Shown: positions 1-7,109 of the stretch, one piece after another
Layout of the letters: every line of letters begins with the position of its first letter
Numbering within the stretch: position 1 is the first letter of the stretch
NCBI GenBank assembly: GCA_002342985.1
Contig: DDRC01000058.1
Coordinates: forward strand, 33,287-51,560
Origin: Flavobacteriales bacterium UBA2426
Lineage (GTDB): Bacteria; Bacteroidota; Bacteroidia; Flavobacteriales_F; PHOS-HE28
Reading direction: 5' to 3'
DNA length: 18,274 nt
Position numbers and translations under genes: made by a program
The notes under the pieces: generated by a model
Told to the model about the DNA's origin: nothing
The model's database searches: none
Seen by the model: only the letters and a program-made list of their open reading frames with translations

Positions 1-2094
1 CGTGACCCGCACGGCGTACAGACCGGTGCCGAGGTCATCGGAGAGCACCACCGCTTGGGGCCGGTCGCATTCCATGAGCCATTGCCGGTGCACGACCCTG
101 CCACCGCCGTCGATCACTTCCAGGTCTGCGGCACCAGCGCCTTCCAGCTGCACGGTGAATGCGCCATCCGTTGGATTGGGCGCAAGCCGGATGCCCTCCG
201 CGCCCAGGTCCGGAAGGCTGCTGCAAACCTCAACGATGAAGCCGGCACCGGCCGCATCCAGGCTGCCGCAGAGCGCGCCGCCGCCCTGAAGGAAGAGCGC
301 AGCCACATCGAAAGCCGTGGTGATGCCCGGCTGAATGAAGCCGGGGTCCAGCACGGCCGGGTCGTACACGAGCGTGTGGATGGCGTAGGAGCCGGGCTCC
401 GAGACGGTGAAAACAGGCACCGAAGCCGCATCGATGATCACCAGGCCGGCGCTTTGGGAGAGCGCATACGCCACGGTGAAGCCGGCGGGTACCACCGCAT
501 CGCCATTGGGCGTGGCCTCCAAGGTCGCCTCTCCGTCCTCAAGGCATACGGCGCCTCCCCCGGAGAGGGTGCCCGCATCGGCATCGCAGGAGCTGGAGCA
601 AAGCACGACATCATACGGGGCGCCGATGAGGTCGAGGCTGGCGCAGATGGATCCGCCCCCCCCGATGAACAGGGCATTCACCTCGGCCGCGGTGGCGACC
701 CCCCATTCGATCTGGCCGGGGTCGAATGTGGTCGGGTCATAGACCAGGGTATGGATCGCATGCACACCTGTTTCGCTGACCTGGAACACCGGATCGGGGC
801 CGGCGGCAAGGATGGTGAGTCCCGCGCCCTGGGTCAGCACATAGGCCAACGCGTAACCCGCAGGCACCACCGCATCGCCCCCGGGAATACCCACAAGCTC
901 CACGAATCCACCGGGCACCAGGCAAGGAATGAAATCCAATCCGCCCAACGTGCCGGCGTAGGCCGTGCAGCAATCCGCCACCGCGAAATCAATGCTCGTG
1001 GATGCATAGCTGAGGCTTGCGCAGGCGCCCTGAGCTTGAATGCTGTCCTCGATGTCCAGTACCGTGGTGACCCCGAGTTCCACGAAGGCGAGGTCGAACG
1101 TGGAGGGGTCATATACGATGGGGGTGAGCTGCACGAGCGTGAACGGCTCGGTGAAGGTGACCGTCGGATCATCGAGGATTCCCTGCACCACAGGCGTGAG
1201 GCCATTGGAGAAAAGAAAGCGCAATACGTGGCCATCGGGCAGCACAGCATCGCCGTTGGGCACGGCAGCGATGGCGGTGCCGCCGGGATCGCGGCACACC
1301 TGAACGTCGCCGATTCGGGTGAGCGTGCCGCTCAGCGCATCGCACGGCGGTGCGCAATCCACCACCTCGATGGCGAGGCTCAGGCTATCGGCGGCCGGGG
1401 CGACCGCAGCGCCCTGCTGAGCGCTTACCGCGTACTTCACCACGTGGATGCCGATGCCGGCCACGGCGGGGTCGAACTGGTCGCCTGAAACGCCGGGGCC
1501 GCTGAATACACCACCCGTGGTTCCTGTCGGCACAAGATTGAATGGGGCATCGGTCGCGCAGAGCGGTGCCGCAGGAACGATGAAGGAGGGGTCCGGCAGG
1601 ATCACCAGGCCGCGCGGGAAGCTCACCGGATTGCCGTTCTGAGCAATGGGCCCGAAGCCGCCGCAGGTGAGCGAGAATGGCCACGCATTCACGTTCGCCA
1701 CCAGGTCCACCGAAGCGGCGAACGTGCCGGCCTCCAGAGGCACGCCGCTCAGCGATCCGCAGCCATTGGCAGGCGGTGTATAGGCGGGGAAATCGGTGGC
1801 GCCGGTAAGGCCGGCGGGCAGTTGACTGAATCCGATGCCGGTCACCTGCGTGATCCGCACCGAGACACCGGTAAGCGCGGGATCGAAGAGTGTTGCCGGG
1901 GTGCAGGCGTTGGTGATGTGGAAGGAGATCGCATCCGCGTATGGCTGGCCTACGCGCCCGGTGACGAAGCCCTCCGCGCACAGGCCGCCCCATGCGGGCA
2001 GCTGGCCCAAGCAGTCAACGGGGGTGCATTGAGGCGTGGCGGAAGCGGCACGCAGCAACAGCGCGGCGAGCACGGTGGTTCGGGAGAAGCGCAT
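1..2094 (-). CDS. Large secreted T9SS type A cargo protein with three tandem repeats (3' end outside window)
   Basis: The minus-strand frame starting at the ATG at 2094 is open for 698 codons to the window edge, with no stop. The N-terminus has a signal peptide (MRFSRTTVLAALLLRAASA, cleavage near residue 19). An Ig-like N-terminal domain follows at about 20-155, with a G-Q-P-Y motif and 'LPAGL'. Next is a FSGPGV/FDPA module of the kind common in Bacteroidota surface proteins (about 185-240). Three consecutive Cys-bounded repeats of about 125 residues follow (247-624), each with versions of 'PxGxxxxYxLxQ' and 'VYDPxxxD'. The C-terminus begins a T9SS sorting domain near residue 633 (APNPTDGAFTVQL), and only its last residues are missing. 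Expected role: exported by the Sec system, then moved across the outer membrane by T9SS and displayed or released. The biochemical function is not recognisable. Its N-terminal domain resembles those of the proteins at 2590 and 5237. Confidence 0.88.
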   Translation of the reverse strand, partial: MRFSRTTVLAALLLRAASATPQCTPVDCLGQLPAWGGLCAEGFVTGRVGQPYADAISFHITNACTPATLFDPALTGVSVRITQVTGIGFSQLPAGLTGATDFPAYTPPANGCGSLSGVPLEAGTFAASVDLVANVNAWPFSLTCGGFGPIAQNGNPVSFPRGLVILPDPSFIVPAAPLCATDAPFNLVPTGTTGGVFSGPGVSGDQFDPAVAGIGIHVVKYAVSAQQGAAVAPAADSLSLAIEVVDCAPPCDALSGTLTRIGDVQVCRDPGGTAIAAVPNGDAVLPDGHVLRFLFSNGLTPVVQGILDDPTVTFTEPFTLVQLTPIVYDPSTFDLAFVELGVTTVLDIEDSIQAQGACASLSYASTSIDFAVADCCTAYAGTLGGLDFIPCLVPGGFVELVGIPGGDAVVPAGYALAYVLTQGAGLTILAAGPDPVFQVSETGVHAIHTLVYDPTTFDPGQIEWGVATAAEVNALFIGGGGSICASLDLIGAPYDVVLCSSSCDADAGTLSGGGAVCLEDGEATLEATPNGDAVVPAGFTVAYALSQSAGLVIIDAASVPVFTVSEPGSYAIHTLVYDPAVLDPGFIQPGITTAFDVAALFLQGGGALCGSLDAAGAGFIVEVCSSLPDLGAEGIRLAPNPTDGAFTVQLEGAGAADLEVIDGGGRVVHRQWLMECDRPQAVVLSDDLGTGLYAVRVT
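223..600 (-). repeat. Tandem protein repeat 3 (residues 499-624)
   Basis: Third copy. It opens with Cys-Ser-Ser-Ser-Cys-Asp-Ala and 'AGTL', contains 'NGDAVVPAGFTVAYALSQSA' and 'HTLVYDPAVLDPG', and ends with 'VEVC' just before the T9SS sorting domain. Copies 2 and 3 are the closest pair. Confidence 0.8.
601..975 (-). repeat. Tandem protein repeat 2 (residues 374-498)
   Basis: Second copy. It opens with Asp-Cys-Cys and 'AGTL', contains 'GGDAVVPAGYALAYVLTQGA' and 'HTLVYDPTTFDPG', and closes with 'VVLC'. It is clearly aligned to copy 3 along its whole length. Confidence 0.8.
976..1356 (-). repeat. Tandem protein repeat 1 (residues 247-373)
   Basis: First of three in-frame repeats of about 125 residues within the large secreted protein. 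It opens with Cys-x-x-x-Cys-Asp-Ala and a 'SGTL' turn. It contains 'PNGDAVLPDG' and 'IVYDPSTFD', and ends before the Asp-Cys at residue 374. It is the most divergent of the three copies. Confidence 0.7.
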
Positions 2095-2124
2095 GGAATC
2101 GGGGGCGCCTGATGCGCCGCCTCA

Positions 2125-2132
2125 CAAGTATA
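2125..2132 (-). promoter_or_regulatory. Possible -7 element for the large secreted protein gene
   Basis: On the minus strand this reads TATACTTG, one mismatch from the Bacteroidota -7 consensus TAnnTTTG. It lies 30 bases upstream of the ATG at 2094. No TTG is seen at the -33 position, so the call rests on the -7 match alone. Confidence 0.3.
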
Positions 2133-2157
2133 GCCGCAGGGAAGGAGAAGGCGAAGC

Positions 2158-2484
2158 TCAGACCTGAACGCCCTTCAGCAGCAGGCGCTGCCACGCGGTG
2201 TGCTTGCGCAGGTAAGCTTTGATCGTGGGGTGGGTCGGTATCAGCTTCAGTCGATTCTCCTCCACCCAGGCCAAGGTCTTCTCCATCACCACGTCGGCAA
2301 CACCGAGATCGGCCACTGGCCGGGGCACATCCAAGGTACCCAGGAAGATGCGGTCGCCGTCCCGGTCATACTCCAGGCGCGCACGATGCTCCCCCACCCG
2401 CAGGACGAACTGACGGGAGTCCGGCTCATCCTGTAGCGGCAATGCGTGAAGGTCGATGGGGTCGCTGGTTGCCTTGCGTGCCAT
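2158..2484 (-). CDS. GNAT-family N-acetyltransferase, YjdJ/Gcn5-like (short form)
   Basis: A 108-residue protein starting MARKATSDP. It matches the short acetyltransferase family (Pfam Acetyltransf_CG type), which is about 90-110 residues long. Visible features are 'GEHRARLEYDRDGDRIFLGTLDVP' split over beta strands, the region corresponding to the acetyl-CoA loop (VADLGVADVVMEKTLAWVEE), and the C-terminal signature 'LIPTHPTIKAYLRKH'. The frame stays open upstream to 2634, but that extension has no family similarity and would run across the start of the divergent gene at 2590, so the ATG at 2484 is preferred. The usual G-x-G of the CoA loop is degenerate here (DLGVAD). The substrate is unknown for this family. 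The gene ends 63 bases before the large secreted gene on the same strand, and co-transcription is possible. Confidence 0.8.
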   Translation of the reverse strand: MARKATSDPIDLHALPLQDEPDSRQFVLRVGEHRARLEYDRDGDRIFLGTLDVPRPVADLGVADVVMEKTLAWVEENRLKLIPTHPTIKAYLRKHTAWQRLLLKGVQV

Positions 2485-2496
2485 GGTAGCGGGGCG

Positions 2497-2504
2497 CGAA
2501 TTTA
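2497..2504 (-). promoter_or_regulatory. Possible -7 element for the GNAT gene
   Basis: On the minus strand this reads TAAATTCG, one mismatch from TAnnTTTG. It ends 12 bases upstream of the ATG at 2484, in the divergent 105-base intergenic region. No suitably spaced TTG -33 element was found. Confidence 0.35.
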
Positions 2505-2577
2505 AGGCGGAATGCCCTCCTGAGCGGGTTCCAGGGCAACGGACCTGCATCGACAGCGCTAACGCGGATGGGAATGC

Positions 2578-2585
2578 TACCTTGG
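2578..2585 (+). promoter_or_regulatory. Possible -7 element for the cargo/glycosyltransferase cluster
   Basis: TACCTTGG, one mismatch from TAnnTTTG, ends only 4 bases before the ATG at 2590. If it is used, transcription would begin at or very near the start codon and give a leaderless mRNA. No -33 TTG is visible. Confidence 0.3.
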
Positions 2586-2589
2586 AGCC

Positions 2590-4149
2590 ATGTTGCGCTG
2601 GCTCCACCTTCCGCTCCTTGTGGCCACGGGTCACGCGCTCGCGCAGTGCGGCCCTTGTGTCATCATCGACACCTGCACGGTCGACCCTCCGTTCCCCGCG
2701 GTATGCCCAAGCATCACCCCTGTCGGCACGGTGGGCGTACCCTATGAACTGGATGTCACCTTCTGGGTCCCGCCATCATTCCCGGAGCCGAGCACCCAGC
2801 TCAACGTGGTGGTGCAGGAATTGGTGGTCACCGGAATCCAAGATATTCCCCTCGGTCTCACCTACCAGGCGAACAGCCCCACCCTCACCTATTATCCGCA
2901 GCAGAACGGCTTCGGCTGCGTGAGGGTATGCGGTACGCCCATGCTGCCGGGTGCCGATACCATCCGGGTCCGTGCCACCGTCACCGGCACGGTCGGCGGA
3001 ATCAACACCACGCAGGCCTACGAGGTGCCGATCCCGATTCAGGTGCTGCCCGATTCAGCAGACACCCTGCCGGGCTTCACACCCGCGCCGGCGCAAGCAT
3101 GTGTTCCAGCGACCGTCTCATTCAGTCCGGCTAGCGAAGTGCCGGGAATGGAAGGGGAGTTCAACTGGTCGTTCGGCAACGGCGCCAGCCATATAGGTCC
3201 TGTGCCGCCGGACCAGACCTACACGGCCGCTGATGCATATGCCGTGGTGCTGGAGCAGGCGTTCTCCGTACCCATGCTCACCCAGGTTCAGATCACGGGC
3301 ATACCCAATGCTTGGTGCGGAGACCTCGATGAACCGTCTCTGCCCTTCGTGGGCTGCGTAGGGCAGCCTGACCTTTATTTCACCCTGCATGACAGCCGGC
3401 TCGGGGAAGAGCGCTCCACCGTCATCAGCAACAGCCAGGCTGGCACGTGGAGCGGGCTTCCCATGGCGCTTGGATTCCCCCCCTTCACCCTTCGGCTGTA
3501 CGACCAGGATGAGCTGAGTGCCGATGATCTGCTCGGCACGTTCACGTTCGATGAAGCCTCGGGCACATTCGCCTTGTCACAAGGCGGCGCCTCGGGGCTG
3601 CGCTCCGTGCAGGTACAAACGGTTCTCACGTTGGTCCATCAGGATACGGTGGTGGTCCATCCGGATCCTGACGTGACGCTGTTCTATGACGAGGACGCCG
3701 GAACGGTGTGCGCCCAGGACAGCGGCTTGACGCAATATGCCTGGATGCTGGATGGAGAACTGCTGGAAGGCGAGAATGGCCCTTGCGTACAAGCGGTCAA
3801 TGGCTCATGGACCGTCATGGGTACGAGTGCGGCAGGGTGCACTTCTGGGGCCTCGCTGCTCGTCAATGGTGTCGGGATCTCAGAGGGTGCGGCCCTCCCC
3901 TTCGTTAGCCTTGGGCCGGTTCCCTGCGTGGATCGGCTCGAGGTGCGGATTGGCCACCGCGCCTATGGGAAGCCGCTGCAGATCCGTGTGCTGGATGCCC
4001 TTGGCCGGCCCGTCATTGCGAGCATGGCCGGCACGGCCGGATCCACCATTCCGATTGACATGTCCGGAACCGCAGCCGGGCTCTACCTCATCACGCTGAC
4101 CGATGGCGTGCGCACGCTGAGCCGTCCGTTCACGGTGGTTCGCCCCTGA
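2590..4149 (+). CDS. Secreted T9SS cargo protein with PKD and C2-like domains (short paralogue)
   Basis: 519 residues. A signal peptide ends near ALAQ (residue 19). It is followed by a Cys-rich N-terminal domain (about 20-155) containing 'GVPYELDVTFWVPPSF' and 'GFGCVRVCGTP', then a PKD domain (about 164-235) with the 'WSFGNGA' motif. A C2-like domain follows (about 244-345) with the acidic loop 'YDQDELSADDLLG', which suggests calcium binding. Then comes one Ig-like module (YAWMLDG...GPC...GC). A C-terminal T9SS sorting domain (about 436-519) carries 'LQIRVLDALGRPV' and 'GLYLITLTDG'. The PNP motif that usually opens the sorting domain is altered to PVPC. It is a paralogue of the protein at 5237, which has an extra Ig-like module. 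Likely function is extracellular binding or a structural role; no catalytic motif is seen. It is the first gene of a three-gene + strand cluster. Confidence 0.88.
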   Translation: MLRWLHLPLLVATGHALAQCGPCVIIDTCTVDPPFPAVCPSITPVGTVGVPYELDVTFWVPPSFPEPSTQLNVVVQELVVTGIQDIPLGLTYQANSPTLTYYPQQNGFGCVRVCGTPMLPGADTIRVRATVTGTVGGINTTQAYEVPIPIQVLPDSADTLPGFTPAPAQACVPATVSFSPASEVPGMEGEFNWSFGNGASHIGPVPPDQTYTAADAYAVVLEQAFSVPMLTQVQITGIPNAWCGDLDEPSLPFVGCVGQPDLYFTLHDSRLGEERSTVISNSQAGTWSGLPMALGFPPFTLRLYDQDELSADDLLGTFTFDEASGTFALSQGGASGLRSVQVQTVLTLVHQDTVVVHPDPDVTLFYDEDAGTVCAQDSGLTQYAWMLDGELLEGENGPCVQAVNGSWTVMGTSAAGCTSGASLLVNGVGISEGAALPFVSLGPVPCVDRLEVRIGHRAYGKPLQIRVLDALGRPVIASMAGTAGSTIPIDMSGTAAGLYLITLTDGVRTLSRPFTVVRP

Positions 4150-4172
4150 GCCGGAGGCTTCAATCCCGGGGC

Positions 4173-5180
4173 ATGCCCGCGCCTAGAGTAACGGTGCTCA
4201 CCACCCTTTACAACAAGGGGCCTTACGTGGCGGAAGCCCTGAGCAGCGTGCTGGGCAGTTCGCTCGCTGACCTTGAGCTTCTGGTAATTGACGACGGCAG
4301 CACGGACAATGGCCCCGAACTCGTCAAAGCGATTGGCGATCCGCGCGTCCGTTTCCTGCCCCATGCGGTGAACACGGGCCGGGCAGCGGCCGCCAACCGG
4401 GGGTTCGATGCGGCCCGCGGGTCGTACATCGCCATCCTGGATGCGGATGACATCGCGGACCGGGAGCGGTTCTCCAAGCAAGCCGCCTTCCTTGATGCGC
4501 ACCCGGACATCGGTGCCGTTGGCAGCTACGCCCGGATTTTCGGCATCCGGGACCGAATCGCCGAATGGCCCCTCACGGACGAAGAGGCCAGAGGTGTCAT
4601 GCTGTTCCAGGACCCGATGCTCTACGGTTCCGCCATGTTCCGTGCCAGCGTGATACGTGACCATCGGCTCCGCTGCCGGGAGGACTGGCGCCAACCGGGC
4701 ATGGACTACCTCTTCCTGCTCAGCGTAGCCAGGCATACGCGGATGGCGAACCTGCCTGAGCCACTCACCAGCTACCGGTTGGGCGAGCAGAATTTCAGGC
4801 ATGGCCACGACCTGTACGCTGTGCGCGAGCGCATCTGCCGGGAGGCGCTGCGCACCTTCGGCATCGAGGCCTCCCCGGAGGAGCTGGAGGCCCACCTCAT
4901 GCTCGAGCAGCTGCTGCGCAGCCGCCCGACCCCTGCGCTGATCCGGAGGCTTTGGGCCTGGACGCAACGGCTCAGGATGATCAATCGAAGCCGGCATCTC
5001 TTCCCCGAAGCCCCTTTCGAGGCCCGGCTTGCGGCCGATTGGCGGCGTTGGTTCTACATCCTTGCCGACCGCGACATCCCCTCGGCCCTGGCCCACCTTG
5101 CCGCTGAGGGGGGCAATCCAGCCCGTAGGCTACTTTACCTGATGAAGACAAGGCTGAGCAGGGCGCGGAGCCATGGTTGA
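4173..5180 (+). CDS. Family 2 glycosyltransferase (GT-A fold)
   Basis: 335 residues. The N-terminal half is a typical GT2 domain: 'VTVLTTLYNKGPYV' at residues 5-18, the nucleotide-binding DDGSTD at 40-45, 'NTGRAAAANRGF' and the metal/donor-binding DADD at 90-93. 'GAVGSYARIFG' follows. The C-terminal half (about 230-335) is helical and Arg-rich, without predicted membrane spans, so it is probably cytoplasmic. It transfers a sugar from a nucleotide-sugar donor; donor and acceptor cannot be told. It begins 23 bases after the upstream cargo gene and ends 56 bases before the downstream one, so it is probably co-transcribed. By context it could glycosylate the secreted proteins or a surface polysaccharide that anchors them, but that is inference. 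Confidence 0.88.
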   Translation: MPAPRVTVLTTLYNKGPYVAEALSSVLGSSLADLELLVIDDGSTDNGPELVKAIGDPRVRFLPHAVNTGRAAAANRGFDAARGSYIAILDADDIADRERFSKQAAFLDAHPDIGAVGSYARIFGIRDRIAEWPLTDEEARGVMLFQDPMLYGSAMFRASVIRDHRLRCREDWRQPGMDYLFLLSVARHTRMANLPEPLTSYRLGEQNFRHGHDLYAVRERICREALRTFGIEASPEELEAHLMLEQLLRSRPTPALIRRLWAWTQRLRMINRSRHLFPEAPFEARLAADWRRWFYILADRDIPSALAHLAAEGGNPARRLLYLMKTRLSRARSHG

Positions 5181-5205
5181 GCCCTGCGCATATGGACGGT
5201 TCCTC

Positions 5206-5213
5206 TAAATTGG
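5206..5213 (+). promoter_or_regulatory. Possible -7 element upstream of the long cargo paralogue
   Basis: TAAATTGG, one mismatch from TAnnTTTG, lies 23 bases before the ATG at 5237. A TTG at 5177-5179 is 26 bases further upstream, longer than the usual spacing. It could give the long paralogue its own transcript in addition to read-through from the glycosyltransferase gene. Confidence 0.3.
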
Positions 5214-5236
5214 CTGGCACAGAAAGCCCCTTGAGC

Positions 5237-7009
5237 ATGATCCCAACCCTACGCGGCGCAATTCTCGCAGCCTTGGTTCCGGCCTTCGCCATTAACCTCT
5301 CCGCCCAGTGCGACGGTTGCGTTCCCGATGAGGGCTGCACCACCACCCCGGCATTCCCGACGCTTTGCCCAGCCACTGCCCCCGACGCAACCGCCGGCCT
5401 CTACTACGAGTCCGACTTCACGTTCTGGATGCCCGCCAGCTTCACCGATCCGGGAACGGGCTTTGAGGTCACCCTGAACCAGCTCACCATCACCGGAGTC
5501 TCCGGGCTGCCCTTCGGCCTCGACTTCACGACGAACTCACCCAGCGGAATCTACTACCCACAGGAGTATGAATTCGGCTGCGCGCGCATCTGCGGCACGC
5601 CTTTCGGTGCCGGCACCTATCCGATCAGCATCAGTATCCTGGCCAGCGTGAGCGCCGGCGGGTTCGATCTGGACGTGCCACAGGAGCTCCCCACCTCCAT
5701 CACGGTGCTGCCAGGCACCGGAGGAACTGCGAGCTTCACTTACGCGCCCCCCAGCGGCTGCGGCTCACTGACCGCGACCTTCCAGGCCCTCATCGATGCC
5801 AGCCCGGCCCCCATGAGCTATGCATGGGACTTCGGGAACGGAGCAACAGCATCCGTCCCCAATCCTGCTCAGACCTACACCGGCGCCGGCTCCTACACGG
5901 TAACGCTTCAGACCACTATCGGAGGATTCGTCATGCAATCATTGACGCTCAGCAGCGTCAATGGTGATTGGTGCGGCACCGAGGTGGAAGAGCCCAGCGT
6001 ACCCTTCCTGGGCTGTACGGGCGCGCCCGATCTGTTCTTCGTACTTACCGACGCCTCGGGCGGCACATACACCTCCTCCACGTTCGATGATGTCAGCGCT
6101 GCTGCTTGGAGCGACCTTTCCCTGTTGCTGGACAATCCGCCGTATTCGATCAGCTTCTATGATGAGGACCCGGTGAGCTCCAACGACCTCCTGGGCACCT
6201 ACAACCTGCCCTTGGCGGGCGACGGCAGCTACAGCTTCAACGTGGCCGGGGGTACGATCGGCAGCCTGTCCATCGCCAACATCCCGCAGCAGGTCGTCCT
6301 GGACAGCGCCACCATCGTGGTCCTGCCGCTGCCCGAAGTGGTGATCTCGCAGAATGCGCAAACCGGCGAGCTCTGCGCCGAGGACCAGACGCTCAGTGCT
6401 TACGCCTGGCTACTGGATGGGCAGCCCGTGGCGGATGCTACAGGGCCATGCGTTGTTCCCAGCGGACCCGGAATCTGGCAGGTGGTAGGCTCAAACGCCT
6501 TTGCCTGTTCGGATACCAGCAATGCGATCGTGGTATGCCCTGTCTTCAACCTCGTTCAGAACGGAAACGTGCTTTTCGTCCCCAGCGGATACGAGAGCTA
6601 CGCATGGACACTGGATGGCGAGCCCATCGGCGATGGTTCTGCATTCGTCTTCTTGCAGGGCGACGGCCTGTATGAAGTCTCCGTGGACGCCGGCAATGGC
6701 TGCATCATCGAGCTCTCATTCCTCTGGGACACCACCGGAATGCATGAGACTCAGTCGGCAGGACCCGTGCTGGTGGCATTTCCGAACCCGAGCGAAGGTG
6801 AGTTCACGGTGGTTGCGCATGGCCTTGGCAGCGGCCCGGTTCAGCTGGAGGTGCTCGACATGACAGGTCGTACCGTCATCCAACGGAATGGCCGTGCCGC
6901 ATCGGGCGCCCTGCTGGAGCGATTCTCGCTTGATTCCGCTCCCGGGCCTTATCTGGTAAGGGTAAGGACCACCCAAGAGGAGAAAACCATCCGCCTCATC
7001 CTTCGGTGA
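5237..7009 (+). CDS. Secreted T9SS cargo protein with PKD and C2-like domains (long paralogue)
   Basis: 590 residues from the ATG at 5237. The signal peptide (MIPTLRGAILAALVPAFAINLSAQ) begins right there, so the in-frame TTG at 5177 is not used. Domain order matches the protein at 2590. The N-terminal Cys-rich domain (about 25-160) has 'YYESDFTFWMPASF' and 'FGCARICGTPFGAGTYP'. A PKD domain (about 170-235) has 'YAWDFGNGA'. A C2-like domain (about 247-355) has 'FYDEDPVSSNDLLGTY'. Two Ig-like modules follow, each with 'YAW.LDG' and a Cys. The T9SS type A sorting domain (about 512-590) has 'AFPNPSEGEFTVV', 'LEVLDMTGRTV' and 'GPYLVRVRT'. It is expected to be secreted through T9SS. The extra Ig-like copy explains most of the 71-residue difference from its shorter paralogue. 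No enzymatic motif is seen. Confidence 0.9.
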   Translation: MIPTLRGAILAALVPAFAINLSAQCDGCVPDEGCTTTPAFPTLCPATAPDATAGLYYESDFTFWMPASFTDPGTGFEVTLNQLTITGVSGLPFGLDFTTNSPSGIYYPQEYEFGCARICGTPFGAGTYPISISILASVSAGGFDLDVPQELPTSITVLPGTGGTASFTYAPPSGCGSLTATFQALIDASPAPMSYAWDFGNGATASVPNPAQTYTGAGSYTVTLQTTIGGFVMQSLTLSSVNGDWCGTEVEEPSVPFLGCTGAPDLFFVLTDASGGTYTSSTFDDVSAAAWSDLSLLLDNPPYSISFYDEDPVSSNDLLGTYNLPLAGDGSYSFNVAGGTIGSLSIANIPQQVVLDSATIVVLPLPEVVISQNAQTGELCAEDQTLSAYAWLLDGQPVADATGPCVVPSGPGIWQVVGSNAFACSDTSNAIVVCPVFNLVQNGNVLFVPSGYESYAWTLDGEPIGDGSAFVFLQGDGLYEVSVDAGNGCIIELSFLWDTTGMHETQSAGPVLVAFPNPSEGEFTVVAHGLGSGPVQLEVLDMTGRTVIQRNGRAASGALLERFSLDSAPGPYLVRVRTTQEEKTIRLILR

Positions 7010-7059
7010 CCCCCAAGGCCCGGACCCCTGACGGGCGGACGCGCGGCACTGTCGTGGCT

Positions 7060-7067
7060 TAGCTTTG
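7060..7067 (+). promoter_or_regulatory. -7 promoter element for the DUF4175 operon
   Basis: TAGCTTTG is an exact match to the Bacteroidota -7 consensus TAnnTTTG, 42 bases upstream of the chosen ATG at 7110. It lies in the 100-base gap after the secreted protein gene. No TTG is found at -33. Confidence 0.5.
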
Positions 7068-7109
7068 TTCCGCAACACGGTTGTTCTCTTCCGCGTTCGG
7101 GCGTTATCC

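Noticed and set aside
55..1488. A 477-codon open frame on the + strand
   Set aside because: It is antisense to the large secreted protein, has no recognisable domain, and its composition (Arg/Gly/His/Ala-rich) is that of a shadow of a GC-rich gene. The minus-strand frame has a signal peptide, repeats and a sorting domain.
2485..2634. N-terminal extension of the GNAT gene to 2634
   Set aside because: The extra 50 residues have no family similarity, overlap the start of the divergent gene at 2590, and cross the likely promoter region.
7018..7036. GCCCG/CGGGC inverted repeat after the long cargo gene as a terminator
   Set aside because: Only five base pairs with a 9-base loop and no T-tract; expected by chance in such GC-rich sequence.
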